This document shows, one piece after another, positions 8,382 to 15,780 of a stretch of DNA of 64,000 nt. The stretch spans positions 1 to 64,000 of the forward strand of contig NZ_BPPA01000008.1 in NCBI RefSeq assembly GCF_019972815.1. Direction: 5' to 3'. Position 1 is the first letter of the stretch; every line of letters begins with the position of its first letter. A model generated the notes under the pieces. It saw only the letters and a program-made list of their open reading frames with translations. It was not told the DNA's origin and made no database searches. Origin of the DNA: Lactobacillus huangpiensis. Its GTDB lineage: Bacteria > Bacillota > Bacilli > Lactobacillales > Lactobacillaceae. The position numbers and the translations under genes are program-made.

Positions 8382-8978
8382 TTATTCTTTAATACCCCAA
8401 ACATTATAAGCGTCTAAAGTACGTGGATAGATTTTATTTCTTTTCTCAATTAAAAATTCAAGAGTATGTGCTAATTGATAGCCAACTCCCTTATCAAGAT
8501 TAGCATAAGTTATTTTACGCGCTTCTTCAACTCCTGGAAATGACCTGCCAGGTTCAATATAATCAGCCATAAATACAATTTTATCTAAAGTTGTCATTTC
8601 AACGTCAGCTGTTGTATGCCTGCGTACTGCCGTTAAAATTTCTGAATCATTAATTTTCAGATCTCTCTGAATAAAATATATACCTACAATACCATGCCAA
8701 ATGCTTCGATTCCAATTTAACAGATCTTGATCAAAGCCCTTGGTTTTAATAACTTCACGATATTCCTCGACTGAAACTTGTTTTGCATAATCATGTATAA
8801 ATCCAGCTAATGCAGCTTTATCCTCATCATATTGGTTTAACTCTGCTAATTTTTTAGCAGTTTTGCTAACTCCAATACAATGCTCAAAACGATCTTCAGT
8901 CATATTACTTTTTTCTTTAGACACAATTTCATCACTAGATAGAACCGAATAAGTCTTTTTGAAAAATAAATCATTCAT
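8382..8978 (-). CDS. yqeK: HD-domain diadenosine tetraphosphatase YqeK
   Basis: This 198-aa HD-superfamily phosphohydrolase, by family knowledge, cleaves Ap4A symmetrically to two ADP. The metal-binding pattern is RFEHCIGVSKTAKKLAEL, LAGFIHDYAKQ (the HD pair), WHGIVGIYF, AVRRHTTADVEMTTLDKIVFMADYIEP (split by intervening residues). The start overlaps the end of nadD by 8 bases, so they are translationally coupled, as in most Firmicutes. An N-terminal stretch of about 25 residues before the HD domain is longer than in B. subtilis YqeK. Confidence 0.93.
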   Translation of the reverse strand: MNDLFFKKTYSVLSSDEIVSKEKSNMTEDRFEHCIGVSKTAKKLAELNQYDEDKAALAGFIHDYAKQVSVEEYREVIKTKGFDQDLLNWNRSIWHGIVGIYFIQRDLKINDSEILTAVRRHTTADVEMTTLDKIVFMADYIEPGRSFPGVEEARKITYANLDKGVGYQLAHTLEFLIEKRNKIYPRTLDAYNVWGIKE

Positions 8979-9612
8979 GATATAAGCCTTTTTTCTGAAT
9001 ATAATTTCTCACTGTATCAGGTACCAGGTATCTGATTGAACCCCCAATCGCAATTGTTTGTCTAACAAGGCTGGAACTAATTTCAATGGCAGGAACATCA
9101 ACCCAAATCATTGGTAATTTTGCTTTTTGGGGGTATCCGGCCCTTTGAACTCCAACAAGAGTTGCCAGTTGAGCCAATTTAGTAGGCTCTTTCCATTCAC
9201 CTAGATTATTAACTTGATCACTGCCCATGATCAAATAATAATGATTTTCGGGTTGAGATTCACGCAAATATCTTAAGGTATCAACTGTATATGAAACCCC
9301 TCCACGATATAATTCGAATAATTTCACTTGAAAACGAGGATTATCCTGAGTACCTAACTCAAGCATATTTGCACGATCTTGTGCAGAAACCACTGGCTCA
9401 TCCTTTAATGGAGGAACATTGGTAGGAATAAACCAAATTTCATCAAGATGAAGTTTGGTCAATACTTGTTCAGCTACTATTAAATGACCTAAATGAATTG
9501 GATTGAATGTTCCACCAAAAATACCGATTTGACGACCTTTTTTGTGTTCTAATTTTTCTTCAGCTACTTCAACAGTTGGTGTTTTTTGATAATTCTTAGC
9601 AATAGCAATCAT
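8971..9612 (-). CDS. nadD: Nicotinate-nucleotide adenylyltransferase
   Basis: This adenylates nicotinate mononucleotide to deamido-NAD. The Rossmann nucleotidyltransferase signature GIFGGTFNPIHLGHL is followed by WFIPTNVPPLKD, YYLIMGSDQVNNLGEW and the C-terminal EISSSLVRQ. The catalytic core starts only near residue 28: a charged N-terminal extension (MIAIAKNYQKTPTVEVAEE...) precedes it. I keep the ATG at 9610-9612 because GAGG sits 5 bases upstream and no alternative start codon with a site is nearer the core. The extension is therefore probably real. Confidence 0.95.
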   Translation of the reverse strand: MIAIAKNYQKTPTVEVAEEKLEHKKGRQIGIFGGTFNPIHLGHLIVAEQVLTKLHLDEIWFIPTNVPPLKDEPVVSAQDRANMLELGTQDNPRFQVKLFELYRGGVSYTVDTLRYLRESQPENHYYLIMGSDQVNNLGEWKEPTKLAQLATLVGVQRAGYPQKAKLPMIWVDVPAIEISSSLVRQTIAIGGSIRYLVPDTVRNYIQKKGLYHE

Positions 9613-9620
9613 TATATCCT

Positions 9621-10736
9621 CTAAATTAATGCACGTCTAATACCTAGACCAATTTGACCTGGTGTATATACTCTAACCAAACAATTAGCAGGAACTGTTA
9701 CAAAGCCTATTCCACCCAATAGCAAATCACTTTTTTCTTTAGTATGATATTCCTGCCATTTTAAAGGGGGCAACTCATCACTTTGCGAAGGTGGATTGAG
9801 CAGTTCACCGAGATGTTTATCATAGAAACTATCTGCATTTTCAGTTTTAGTCCTGTGAATATATAATCCCCGTGCTGCATAAACCGTAAAACTTGCTTTT
9901 TCCCCCTTTAAAAAGTCCACTCTGCCTAATCCAGCTAAAAATAAAGTGTTACCTGAATTAAGCTGAAAAGTTACAGGCTTAAGCTGCTTTTGCGGTGAAA
10001 TAATGCTCAATTCCTGAGCGTTTAAACGTGTAGCCAACTGATTTTCCGTTATTATGCCCGGAGTGTCGACTAAAAAATGACCATTTGCCAAAGGAATTTC
10101 AATTTTATCAAGTGTTGTTCCCGGAAAGCGTGACGTAGTGATCAAATTTTGAATATCTCCCATTTGATCAATAATTGCATTGATAAGAGTGGATTTACCT
10201 ACATTTGTTGTTCCTACAAAATACACATCTCGATCACGTGAGTTTTGATCTAAATATGCTATCAATTCTGATAAATTCTCTTTATTTTTAGCGCTAACCA
10301 AAAATACTTTTTTAGGAAATAAACCAACGCGATTAGCTTCCTGTCGCATCCAGTCCTTTATTTTGCTTTGACGAGAATTTTGCGGAAAAAGATCAAATTT
10401 ATTGCCAACAAGAATAAAATCATTCTTTCCAATAAAACGTGTAATTGCAGAAAGCAAAGAATTGGTGAAATCAAATAGATCTACGACGTTGACAATTAAT
10501 GCTTTCTTTTCTGATAAAGAATTTAATAATTTTAAAAAGTCATCATTATCAGACTCGACTGGCATAATTTCATTATAATGACGCAAGCGAAAACACCGCT
10601 GGCAATAGATATCATTGCCCTCATCTTCACTTTCTCTTGCTTGCTTCAAACGGGAAGCGGGTAAAAATCCTGCTTCTTGTGGACTATCTGATTGAAGAAC
10701 AGCACCGCAACCGATACAAATAATTTGGTCATCCAT
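9621..10736 (-). CDS. yqeH: Circularly permuted ribosome biogenesis GTPase YqeH
   Basis: This GTPase is required for 30S assembly. An N-terminal zinc finger is visible (CIGCGA, then CQRCFRLRHYNEI). The G motifs occur in permuted order: GNKFDLFP (G4) and VSAKNKENL (G5) precede GTTNVGKSTLINAI (G1), TTSRFPGTTL (G2) and LVDTPGI (G3). The C-terminal region (about 215-371) is the YqeH-specific RNA-binding module. The gene overlaps yqeG by 8 bases. In the usual Firmicutes order yhbY (yqeI) lies between this gene and nadD; here nadD follows after 8 bases. Confidence 0.95.
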   Translation of the reverse strand: MDDQIICIGCGAVLQSDSPQEAGFLPASRLKQARESEDEGNDIYCQRCFRLRHYNEIMPVESDNDDFLKLLNSLSEKKALIVNVVDLFDFTNSLLSAITRFIGKNDFILVGNKFDLFPQNSRQSKIKDWMRQEANRVGLFPKKVFLVSAKNKENLSELIAYLDQNSRDRDVYFVGTTNVGKSTLINAIIDQMGDIQNLITTSRFPGTTLDKIEIPLANGHFLVDTPGIITENQLATRLNAQELSIISPQKQLKPVTFQLNSGNTLFLAGLGRVDFLKGEKASFTVYAARGLYIHRTKTENADSFYDKHLGELLNPPSQSDELPPLKWQEYHTKEKSDLLLGGIGFVTVPANCLVRVYTPGQIGLGIRRALI

Positions 10737-11253
10737 TTTTTAATGTCTCCTTAAATGTAACTGGGTGTGAAAGGCTTAAAAAGAAAAAAATAATTTTCTC
10801 AAAAAAACGATTAATACGTGTATTCCACTTATCAGTTTGAATAAGCGGTTTTACTAATACTGATTCTACACCAGCCAAGTTTCCTGCCTGTATATCTGTG
10901 ATTAACTGATCACCAACCATCATGACCTGGTCTTTTTTTAATCCCATTCTTTTTCTTTTCTTTGTTATAGCAAAGGGCAATGGCTTTTTCGACTTGGCTA
11001 CAAAGTCAATATGATAAGGATTTAGAACTTTGCCCACTCTTTCAGCATTGTTATTAGAAATCACAACTAACTTAATATTGGCTTGTGCTAATTTTTTATT
11101 TAGATTATTCATTTTTTCAGCAGTTTCAAATTCGTTCCATGCCAAAAGAGTGTTGTCTAAATCTGAAAATACTGCTTTGATACCAATTCGGTTTAGCACC
11201 TTAATATCTAAATGATAAATTGTGTCAATTGTATAGTGTGGTCTGAATAACAT
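10729..11253 (-). CDS. yqeG: YqeG family HAD-IIIA phosphatase
   Basis: This 174-aa HAD superfamily phosphatase carries motif I AVFSDLDNTLLAW, motif II LVVISNNN, the Lys region KSKKPLPFAI and motif III MVGDQLITDIQAGN. It is the first gene of the operon that runs to yceD and overlaps yqeH by 8 bases. Its substrate is not established; relatives include a plant and cyanobacterial phosphatidylglycerophosphate phosphatase, so that role is a possibility. A short, AT-rich spacer of about 75 bases separates it from the rplT terminator and should contain the promoter. Confidence 0.88.
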   Translation of the reverse strand: MLFRPHYTIDTIYHLDIKVLNRIGIKAVFSDLDNTLLAWNEFETAEKMNNLNKKLAQANIKLVVISNNNAERVGKVLNPYHIDFVAKSKKPLPFAITKKRKRMGLKKDQVMMVGDQLITDIQAGNLAGVESVLVKPLIQTDKWNTRINRFFEKIIFFFLSLSHPVTFKETLKNG

Positions 11254-11327
11254 TCAATTTCCCTCTTATCTATCACTGCACTAGTTTAATATACCAAATT
11301 TTCTACTGCAAGTGCTAAATTTTGACA

Positions 11328-11358
11328 TAAAAAAACGGCGCCATAAGCGCCATTTTTG
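11328..11358 (-). terminator. Terminator of the infC-rpmI-rplT operon
   Basis: On the minus strand the stem GGCGC/GCGCC (11337-11351), extended by A-T pairs, is followed by a run of seven T. It lies immediately after the rplT stop codon. Confidence 0.9.
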
Positions 11359-11359
11359 G

Positions 11360-11716
11360 TTAATTTAAAGCCTTTTTAGCAGTTTCTGCTAATTTTGCAA
11401 AGGTCTTTGAATCGTTATAAGCAATATCAGCTAACATCTTACGGTTAATATCAACACCAGCTAATTTTAAGCCGTGCATTAACTTAGAATATGAAATATC
11501 ATTTTGTCTTGCTGCAGCGTTAATTCTTGCAATCCATAACTTTCTGAAGTCGCTCTTGCGTCTTCTTCTGTCACGAAACGCATATCTGTATGATACAAAT
11601 AACTGTGTACTTGCAGCCTTAAATTGCATATGCTTTGCGCCACGGTAACCCTTGGCAAGCTTCATAATCTTTTTACGACGTTTACGTGTAACTGTTCCAC
11701 CCTTAACTCTTGGCAT
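11360..11716 (-). CDS. rplT: 50S ribosomal protein L20
   Basis: This 118-aa primary 23S rRNA-binding protein is needed for early 50S assembly. The sequence starts [20 protein letters not shown], continues [15 protein letters not shown] and ends with the [21 protein letters not shown] block, all typical of L20. It is the last gene of infC-rpmI-rplT. In Firmicutes L20 represses its own operon by binding the leader, and a leader attenuator is present here at 12510-12641. Confidence 0.99.
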   Translation of the reverse strand: MPRVKGGTVTRKRRKKIMKLAKGYRGAKHMQFKAASTQLFVSYRYAFRDRRRRKSDFRKLWIARINAAARQNDISYSKLMHGLKLAGVDINRKMLADIAYNDSKTFAKLAETAKKALN

Positions 11717-11752
11717 CTAAAATTCCTCCTAAATATCGTTTTATATATTTGA

Positions 11753-11953
11753 TTAACGCATTTGAGAGAGCATCTGTTTGATGCGCTTCAAGTCGCTGCG
11801 TGAAACCATTGCAGCCTTTCTCAAATGACGACGTTGTTTCTTAGTTTTGCCGTGGAAACGGTGACCTGTAAAAGCGTGATGACGCTTTAATTGACCAGAA
11901 GCAGTTCTCTTAAAACGCTTAGCAGAAGCGCGGTGGGTTTTCATTTTTGGCAT
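11753..11953 (-). CDS. rpmI: 50S ribosomal protein L35
   Basis: This 66-aa, very basic large-subunit protein reads [20 protein letters not shown] at the start and ends [15 protein letters not shown] good ribosome binding site (GGAGG) precedes the start. It lies 22 bases after infC and 36 bases before rplT, in the universal order. Confidence 0.99.
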   Translation of the reverse strand: MPKMKTHRASAKRFKRTASGQLKRHHAFTGHRFHGKTKKQRRHLRKAAMVSRSDLKRIKQMLSQMR

Positions 11954-11975
11954 TTTTCTAATTCCTCCAAATTAA

Positions 11976-12503
11976 CTAATTATTTTTGTCACTCTTCGGA
12001 GCGAGCATTAAGAACATTGAACGGCCTTCCATCTTGGGCTTGCTAATTACAGTAGCAATATCGGATGTGGCTTCAGCCATTTTTTCCAACACTTCACGAC
12101 CTAGTTCCTTATGAGTGATTGCTCGACCTCTGAACCTGATCGAAACGCGGACTTTAGCACCTTCCTTGGTGATAAATTTACGCGCATGTTTTAACTTGGT
12201 GTTAAAATCGTTACCCTCAATCGTTGGACTTAAACGGATTTCTTTTACACTAACCGTTTTAGACTTTTTCCGAGATTCTTTAACTTTCTTTTGTTGCTGG
12301 AAACGGTACTTTCCATAGTCCATGATACGAGCAACAGGTGGCTTGGCATTAGGCGAAATTAGAACTAAATCTAAATTTGCAACACTTGCTTGACGTAAAG
12401 CTTCAGTTTTAGTTACAACACCAACTTGTTCACCATCTTCATTAATTAAACGAACTTCGCGAGCGCGAATTTGATCGTTCAATATCAAATTCCTTGGAAT
12501 AAT
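11976..12503 (-). CDS. infC: Translation initiation factor IF-3, probable AUU start codon
   Basis: IF-3 binds the 30S subunit, checks the start codon and prevents premature 50S joining. The protein contains [15 protein letters not shown] at its start, the linker and the C-terminal domain ([33 protein letters not shown]). No ATG or GTG lies near the beginning. A strong GGAGG (12510-12514) lies exactly 6 bases before an in-frame ATT at 12501-12503, giving a 175-aa product starting [13 protein letters not shown] codons at 12488 and 12482 are alternatives, the latter with AAGGA 8 bases upstream. AUU is the classic autoregulatory infC start, so I prefer it. Confidence 0.9.
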   Translation of the reverse strand: MIPRNLILNDQIRAREVRLINEDGEQVGVVTKTEALRQASVANLDLVLISPNAKPPVARIMDYGKYRFQQQKKVKESRKKSKTVSVKEIRLSPTIEGNDFNTKLKHARKFITKEGAKVRVSIRFRGRAITHKELGREVLEKMAEATSDIATVISKPKMEGRSMFLMLAPKSDKNN

Positions 12504-12509
12504 TCTTCA

Positions 12510-12641
12510 CCTCCATGTTAATCTGAGGACAAGAAAAAGGCGGGTAAACTTTACCCGCCCATAATCAACAGAAAATATCGATCAGCCTAGAGGTCAACTT
12601 AACTTAGGCGAGAAGCGGGAAGCTTCTTCTTGTTCTCAACT
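12510..12641 (-). promoter_or_regulatory. infC-rpmI-rplT leader with attenuator (L20-leader type)
   Basis: About 138 bases of untranslated leader separate the predicted transcription start from the AUU codon. It contains a GC-rich block (AAGCTTCCCGCTTCTCGCC on the minus strand) and ends in a perfect hairpin, GGCGGGTAAA/TTTACCCGCC (12539-12559), followed by TTTTTCTT. This is the arrangement of the Firmicutes L20 leader, in which L20 binding favours termination. The fold was not computed, so the class is inferred from position and the terminator. Confidence 0.75.
12534..12560 (-). terminator. Attenuator terminator in the infC leader
   Basis: A 10-bp perfect stem GGCGGGTAAA/TTTACCCGCC with almost no loop slack is followed by TTTTTC on the minus strand. 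It lies 20 bases before the infC ribosome binding site, so it must be regulated rather than constitutive. Confidence 0.85.
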
Positions 12642-12647
12642 GTCGTA

Positions 12648-12676
12648 ATTATACTCGTCTTTTGTAACTGTGTCAA
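12648..12676 (-). promoter_or_regulatory. Consensus sigma-A promoter of the infC operon
   Basis: On the minus strand a perfect -35 TTGACA (12671-12676) and perfect -10 TATAAT (12648-12653) are separated by 17 bases. Transcription should begin near 12641. The promoter occupies the short gap after the end of the glutamine permease gene. Confidence 0.92.
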
Positions 12677-12700
12677 TCAGATAAATTTTAATGCTTTGAT

Positions 12701-13354
12701 TTATGCAAATTGTTTATTGAGTCTATTACCGATTAGGGACAGGGTAAAGCAAACAATAAAATATAAAAGCGTCAGAGCCGCAAACATTGGTACGATATAA
12801 TTGGCATTTTGACCATAAATAACTTGTGCGTGTTGCATTAGTTCAGGTACAACAATGATAGTAGCTAAAGATGTGTCCTTAATTAAGGACACAAACTGTC
12901 CAATAATAGTAGGAATCATATGACGATATGCCTGCGGCAAAACAACATGCCATAATGCCTGCACGAATGTCATTCCTGTGGATCTGGCACCTTCAATTTG
13001 ACCCACAGCAACTGACTGAATACCTGAGCGCACAATTTCAGCAATCATACTGGATTCAAAGATTGTCATTGCAATAATTGCTGACAAAATTGCTCCTGGC
13101 CTTAAACCAATATTTGGCAAACCAAAATAGGTAAAGAAAATAATCAATAATAACGGTAAATTTCTCACAATGTCAATAATGAAACCAACAATTGCCGAAA
13201 TAAATTTAATTTTTGCATAGCGAATTATTCCCAGAATCGATCCTGAAATGAAACTTAGCACGATTGCAAAAACTGAAATAAATAATGTGACTGCTAACCC
13301 CTTTAATAGAAAACCAAAGTTTAACCATGATAGGGCATTAATCCATGTTTGCAT
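12701..13354 (-). CDS. glnP: Amino acid ABC transporter permease (second permease of glutamine-type importer)
   Basis: This 217-aa HisM/GlnP-family integral membrane protein is one half of the channel of a polar amino acid importer. Several hydrophobic segments are seen (LLKGLAVTLFISVFAIVLSF near the start). The EAA coupling loop reads EGARSTGMTFVQALWHVVLPQA. It is the last gene of glnQ-glnH-permease-permease. It shares the EAA loop almost word for word with the preceding permease, so the two probably form a heterodimer. The glutamine specificity is inferred from the family. Confidence 0.9.
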   Translation of the reverse strand: MQTWINALSWLNFGFLLKGLAVTLFISVFAIVLSFISGSILGIIRYAKIKFISAIVGFIIDIVRNLPLLLIIFFTYFGLPNIGLRPGAILSAIIAMTIFESSMIAEIVRSGIQSVAVGQIEGARSTGMTFVQALWHVVLPQAYRHMIPTIIGQFVSLIKDTSLATIIVVPELMQHAQVIYGQNANYIVPMFAALTLLYFIVCFTLSLIGNRLNKQFA

Positions 13355-13367
13355 TTTAGTCGCCTCC

Positions 13368-14006
13368 CTAAGCCATTTTCTTTTCTAGATATTGCATATA
13401 ATAACTTAACGGCATAGTAATTATTAAATATAGCACACCGATTACAAAATAACTGTTAAAAGTATCAAAAGTCACAGAAGCAATTGCATTAGCCTGGTAC
13501 ATTAAATCAAAACCAGCCACAAAAGCTAAAATAGACGAATCTTTTATTAAATTGACAAATTGATTTCCTAATGGTGGAATGACAATTTTAAAAGCCTGAG
13601 GTAAAATCACATAACGCATAGCTTGCTTATAAGTCATCCCCGTAGATCTGGCACCTTCCATTTGGCCTTGTGAAACAGACTGAATGCCTGAACGGATTAT
13701 TTCAGCAATAAAAGCTGAAGTATACAAGAACAAACCAATTGTACCTGCAGTAAAGCCGTCAATTTGAACAAAATATTTCGGTACTATTAAGTAAAAGAAC
13801 ATTACGATAATTAATAACGGAATATTGCGAAAAATCTCAACGTAAGTCCTACCGATTTTGTTTGCCGCTTTATTAGGGATAACCTCTAGAAGCGCTAATA
13901 AAACTCCAAAAATCAGACTAAATATTAAGGTTAACAAGCTTGATAAAATAGTCCAGCCGAATCCTGAAAATAGTTGACTACTAAAATTATTGAAGATACG
14001 AATCAT
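13368..14006 (-). CDS. Amino acid ABC transporter permease (first permease)
   Basis: This 212-aa HisM-family permease has the EAA loop EGARSTGMTYKQAMRYVILPQA and about five hydrophobic segments. Its start overlaps the stop of the binding-protein gene (ATGA), so translation is coupled. It pairs with the downstream permease at 12701-13354. Having two separate permeases and a separate binding protein distinguishes this system from importers with binding domains fused to the permease, which also occur in lactobacilli. Confidence 0.9.
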   Translation of the reverse strand: MIRIFNNFSSQLFSGFGWTILSSLLTLIFSLIFGVLLALLEVIPNKAANKIGRTYVEIFRNIPLLIIVMFFYLIVPKYFVQIDGFTAGTIGLFLYTSAFIAEIIRSGIQSVSQGQMEGARSTGMTYKQAMRYVILPQAFKIVIPPLGNQFVNLIKDSSILAFVAGFDLMYQANAIASVTFDTFNSYFVIGVLYLIITMPLSYYMQYLEKKMA

Positions 14007-14821
14007 TTTATATACATCTCCTTATAGTTAAAACCAGGAACTTGACCGAACCACTTTTTAATTAAGCGATTGTATTCTCCACTCTTTTGAATCTTGTCAA
14101 TCGCTCGATTTATAGCCCTATGAAAAGGTTCTTGATTTTTATTTACTGCGATGCCATAAGGTTCTTTAGTATAAGTTCCTCCGGTTACTTCAAGGCTTCC
14201 AGGACTCTGTGCGGCTAAACCATATAAAATACCATTATCACTAGTCAAAGCATCTCCTTGATGTGATTTCAAAGCTGATACTGCCTGACCATAATCTTGC
14301 ATTGCGACAACTTTTGCTCTGGGAGCAACTTTCTTTACTGCCTCAACAGAGTTGTCTCCAACAATACCGATTACAGTTTTGCCATTAAGATCACTTGGCT
14401 TTTTAATTTTTGATCCTTTAGGGACAAGAAATGATTTACCAGCCTGAAAATACGATTTGGAAAAACTAATTACTTGTGCTCTTTCAGGAGTAATTGTCAA
14501 AGTGGCAATTACCGCATCAACGTTACCATTTTTCAATAAAGGTATTCTCGACTGTGAAGTGGCAAGCGTAAAGCGAGCTTGTCCTTTAGGACCTAAAATT
14601 TCTCTAGTAATGGCTTTGGCCATATCAATATCAAAGCCCTTTTCTTTATCATCTCTAATATCGATTAGACTAAAAAGCTTTTTGTCACCTTCAACTGCCC
14701 AAGTAATGGTATTGGACGAGCGCACATTTTTCAAAGCTGACTGGTCAGTGACACTATTGCCACAACCAGATAAAAGGAACATTCCCAAAAATAGCGAGAT
14801 TGAGCAAATTAATTTTTTCAT
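14003..14821 (-). CDS. glnH: Glutamine/polar amino acid ABC transporter substrate-binding lipoprotein
   Basis: This 272-aa SBP_bac_3 protein captures the amino acid outside the membrane. A lipoprotein signal peptide ends in LLSGCGNS (Cys 20). The domain includes KGFDIDMAKAI, the hinge-associated block VDAVIATLTITPERAQVISFSKSYF, and the C-terminal YGIAVNKNQEPFHRAINRAI. It lies 14 bases after glnQ. The ligand could be glutamine, glutamate or a related polar residue; sequence does not settle this. Confidence 0.9.
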   Translation of the reverse strand: MKKLICSISLFLGMFLLSGCGNSVTDQSALKNVRSSNTITWAVEGDKKLFSLIDIRDDKEKGFDIDMAKAITREILGPKGQARFTLATSQSRIPLLKNGNVDAVIATLTITPERAQVISFSKSYFQAGKSFLVPKGSKIKKPSDLNGKTVIGIVGDNSVEAVKKVAPRAKVVAMQDYGQAVSALKSHQGDALTSDNGILYGLAAQSPGSLEVTGGTYTKEPYGIAVNKNQEPFHRAINRAIDKIQKSGEYNRLIKKWFGQVPGFNYKEMYIK

Positions 14822-14835
14822 GATATTGCCCCCTC

Positions 14836-15573
14836 TTAATGCGCTATTATTTTGCTTAAAAATTGCTGAGCCCGTTCTGTTTTTGGCTGTTTAAAGAAGG
14901 AAGAACTGTCATCATCTTCAACAATATGACCCTGGTCCATAAAGATGACACGATTAGCCACTTCTTTAGCAAAACCCATTTCGTGGGTAACGATCAGGGA
15001 AGTCATATCACTAGAAGAAGTAATCTTTTTAATTACCTGTAAAACTTCATCAATCATCTCTGGGTCAAGTGCTGAAGTTGGTTCATCAAAAAGCAATAAT
15101 TTGGGATGCATTGCTAAAGATCGAGCAATTGCTACACGTTGTTTTTGTCCACCAGATATCTGTGCTGGCATATTTTGGGCTTTATCAGCCATACCGACCA
15201 TATCAAGCAAATTCATTGCCTGTTTTTTATTTTCATCCTCAGGTAAATGACTGACAATTCTAGGTGCCAACATCACATTTTCCAAAACATTTTTGTTTTT
15301 ATAAAGATTAAAGTGTTGGAAAACCATACCTACATCCTGGCGCAACCTATTTGAATCTGTCTTGGGATTGGACAAATCCTGGTTATTAACTATCAGTTTC
15401 CCACCCTGGATTGACTCTAAGCGATTTATTGTTCTAATAAGCGTACTCTTGCCAGAACCAGAAGGTCCGATTAAAACAACAGTTTCGCCTTTATCGATGT
15501 GTAAATTAATATTATGCAACGCGTGAAATTTGCCATAAAATTTCTGCACGTCATGAAATTCTACCATTGACAT
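14836..15573 (-). CDS. glnQ: Amino acid ABC transporter ATP-binding protein
   Basis: This 245-aa ATPase drives the importer. Walker A is GPSGSGKST, the Q-loop region is GMVFQHFNLY, the signature is ISGGQKQRVAIARSLA, Walker B is LLLFDEPTSALDP and the switch His is in IVTHEMGFAKEVA. These match the GlnQ/ArtP class. It is first in the four-gene operon, preceded by a ribosome binding site (AGGAG) and by a candidate promoter at 15636-15664. Confidence 0.95.
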   Translation of the reverse strand: MSMVEFHDVQKFYGKFHALHNINLHIDKGETVVLIGPSGSGKSTLIRTINRLESIQGGKLIVNNQDLSNPKTDSNRLRQDVGMVFQHFNLYKNKNVLENVMLAPRIVSHLPEDENKKQAMNLLDMVGMADKAQNMPAQISGGQKQRVAIARSLAMHPKLLLFDEPTSALDPEMIDEVLQVIKKITSSSDMTSLIVTHEMGFAKEVANRVIFMDQGHIVEDDDSSSFFKQPKTERAQQFLSKIIAH

Positions 15574-15632
15574 AATTAATGCTCCTTTTTAGCAGTCCTA
15601 ATTTAACTATCTAAACCAAGCTTTTTTAGCAA

Positions 15633-15664
15633 TTGATTAATTAATCAAAAGTGCATCCCGTCAA
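15633..15664 (-). promoter_or_regulatory. Candidate glnQ promoter with palindrome over the -10 box
   Basis: On the minus strand, TTGACG (15659-15664) and ATTAAT (15636-15641) are 17 bases apart. A perfect 16-base palindrome, TTGATTAATTAATCAA (15633-15648), covers the -10 box. That is a plausible operator position. I do not recognise the palindrome as a known site, and AT-rich palindromes do arise by chance. Confidence 0.45.
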
Positions 15665-15780
15665 CACTACATTTTGTTACTCGACGTGCAAATTTTAGCG
15701 GTTTTGTATTTAAGGTCTAAGTCATCAAATTATTCCTGCAATCTATTAAATTAAACTTATCTTTACTATTTTTTACTCGA

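Noticed and set aside
12480-12488. TTG 12488 or TTG 12482 as the infC start
   Set aside because: Not excluded, but the strong GGAGG is correctly spaced only for the AUU at 12503; the TTG at 12488 has just two bases after AAGGA.
14457-14894. A 145-aa plus-strand frame over glnH and the glnQ end
   Set aside because: Fully antisense to an intact lipoprotein gene with clear motifs; its composition is Ser/Leu-rich as expected for an antisense frame.
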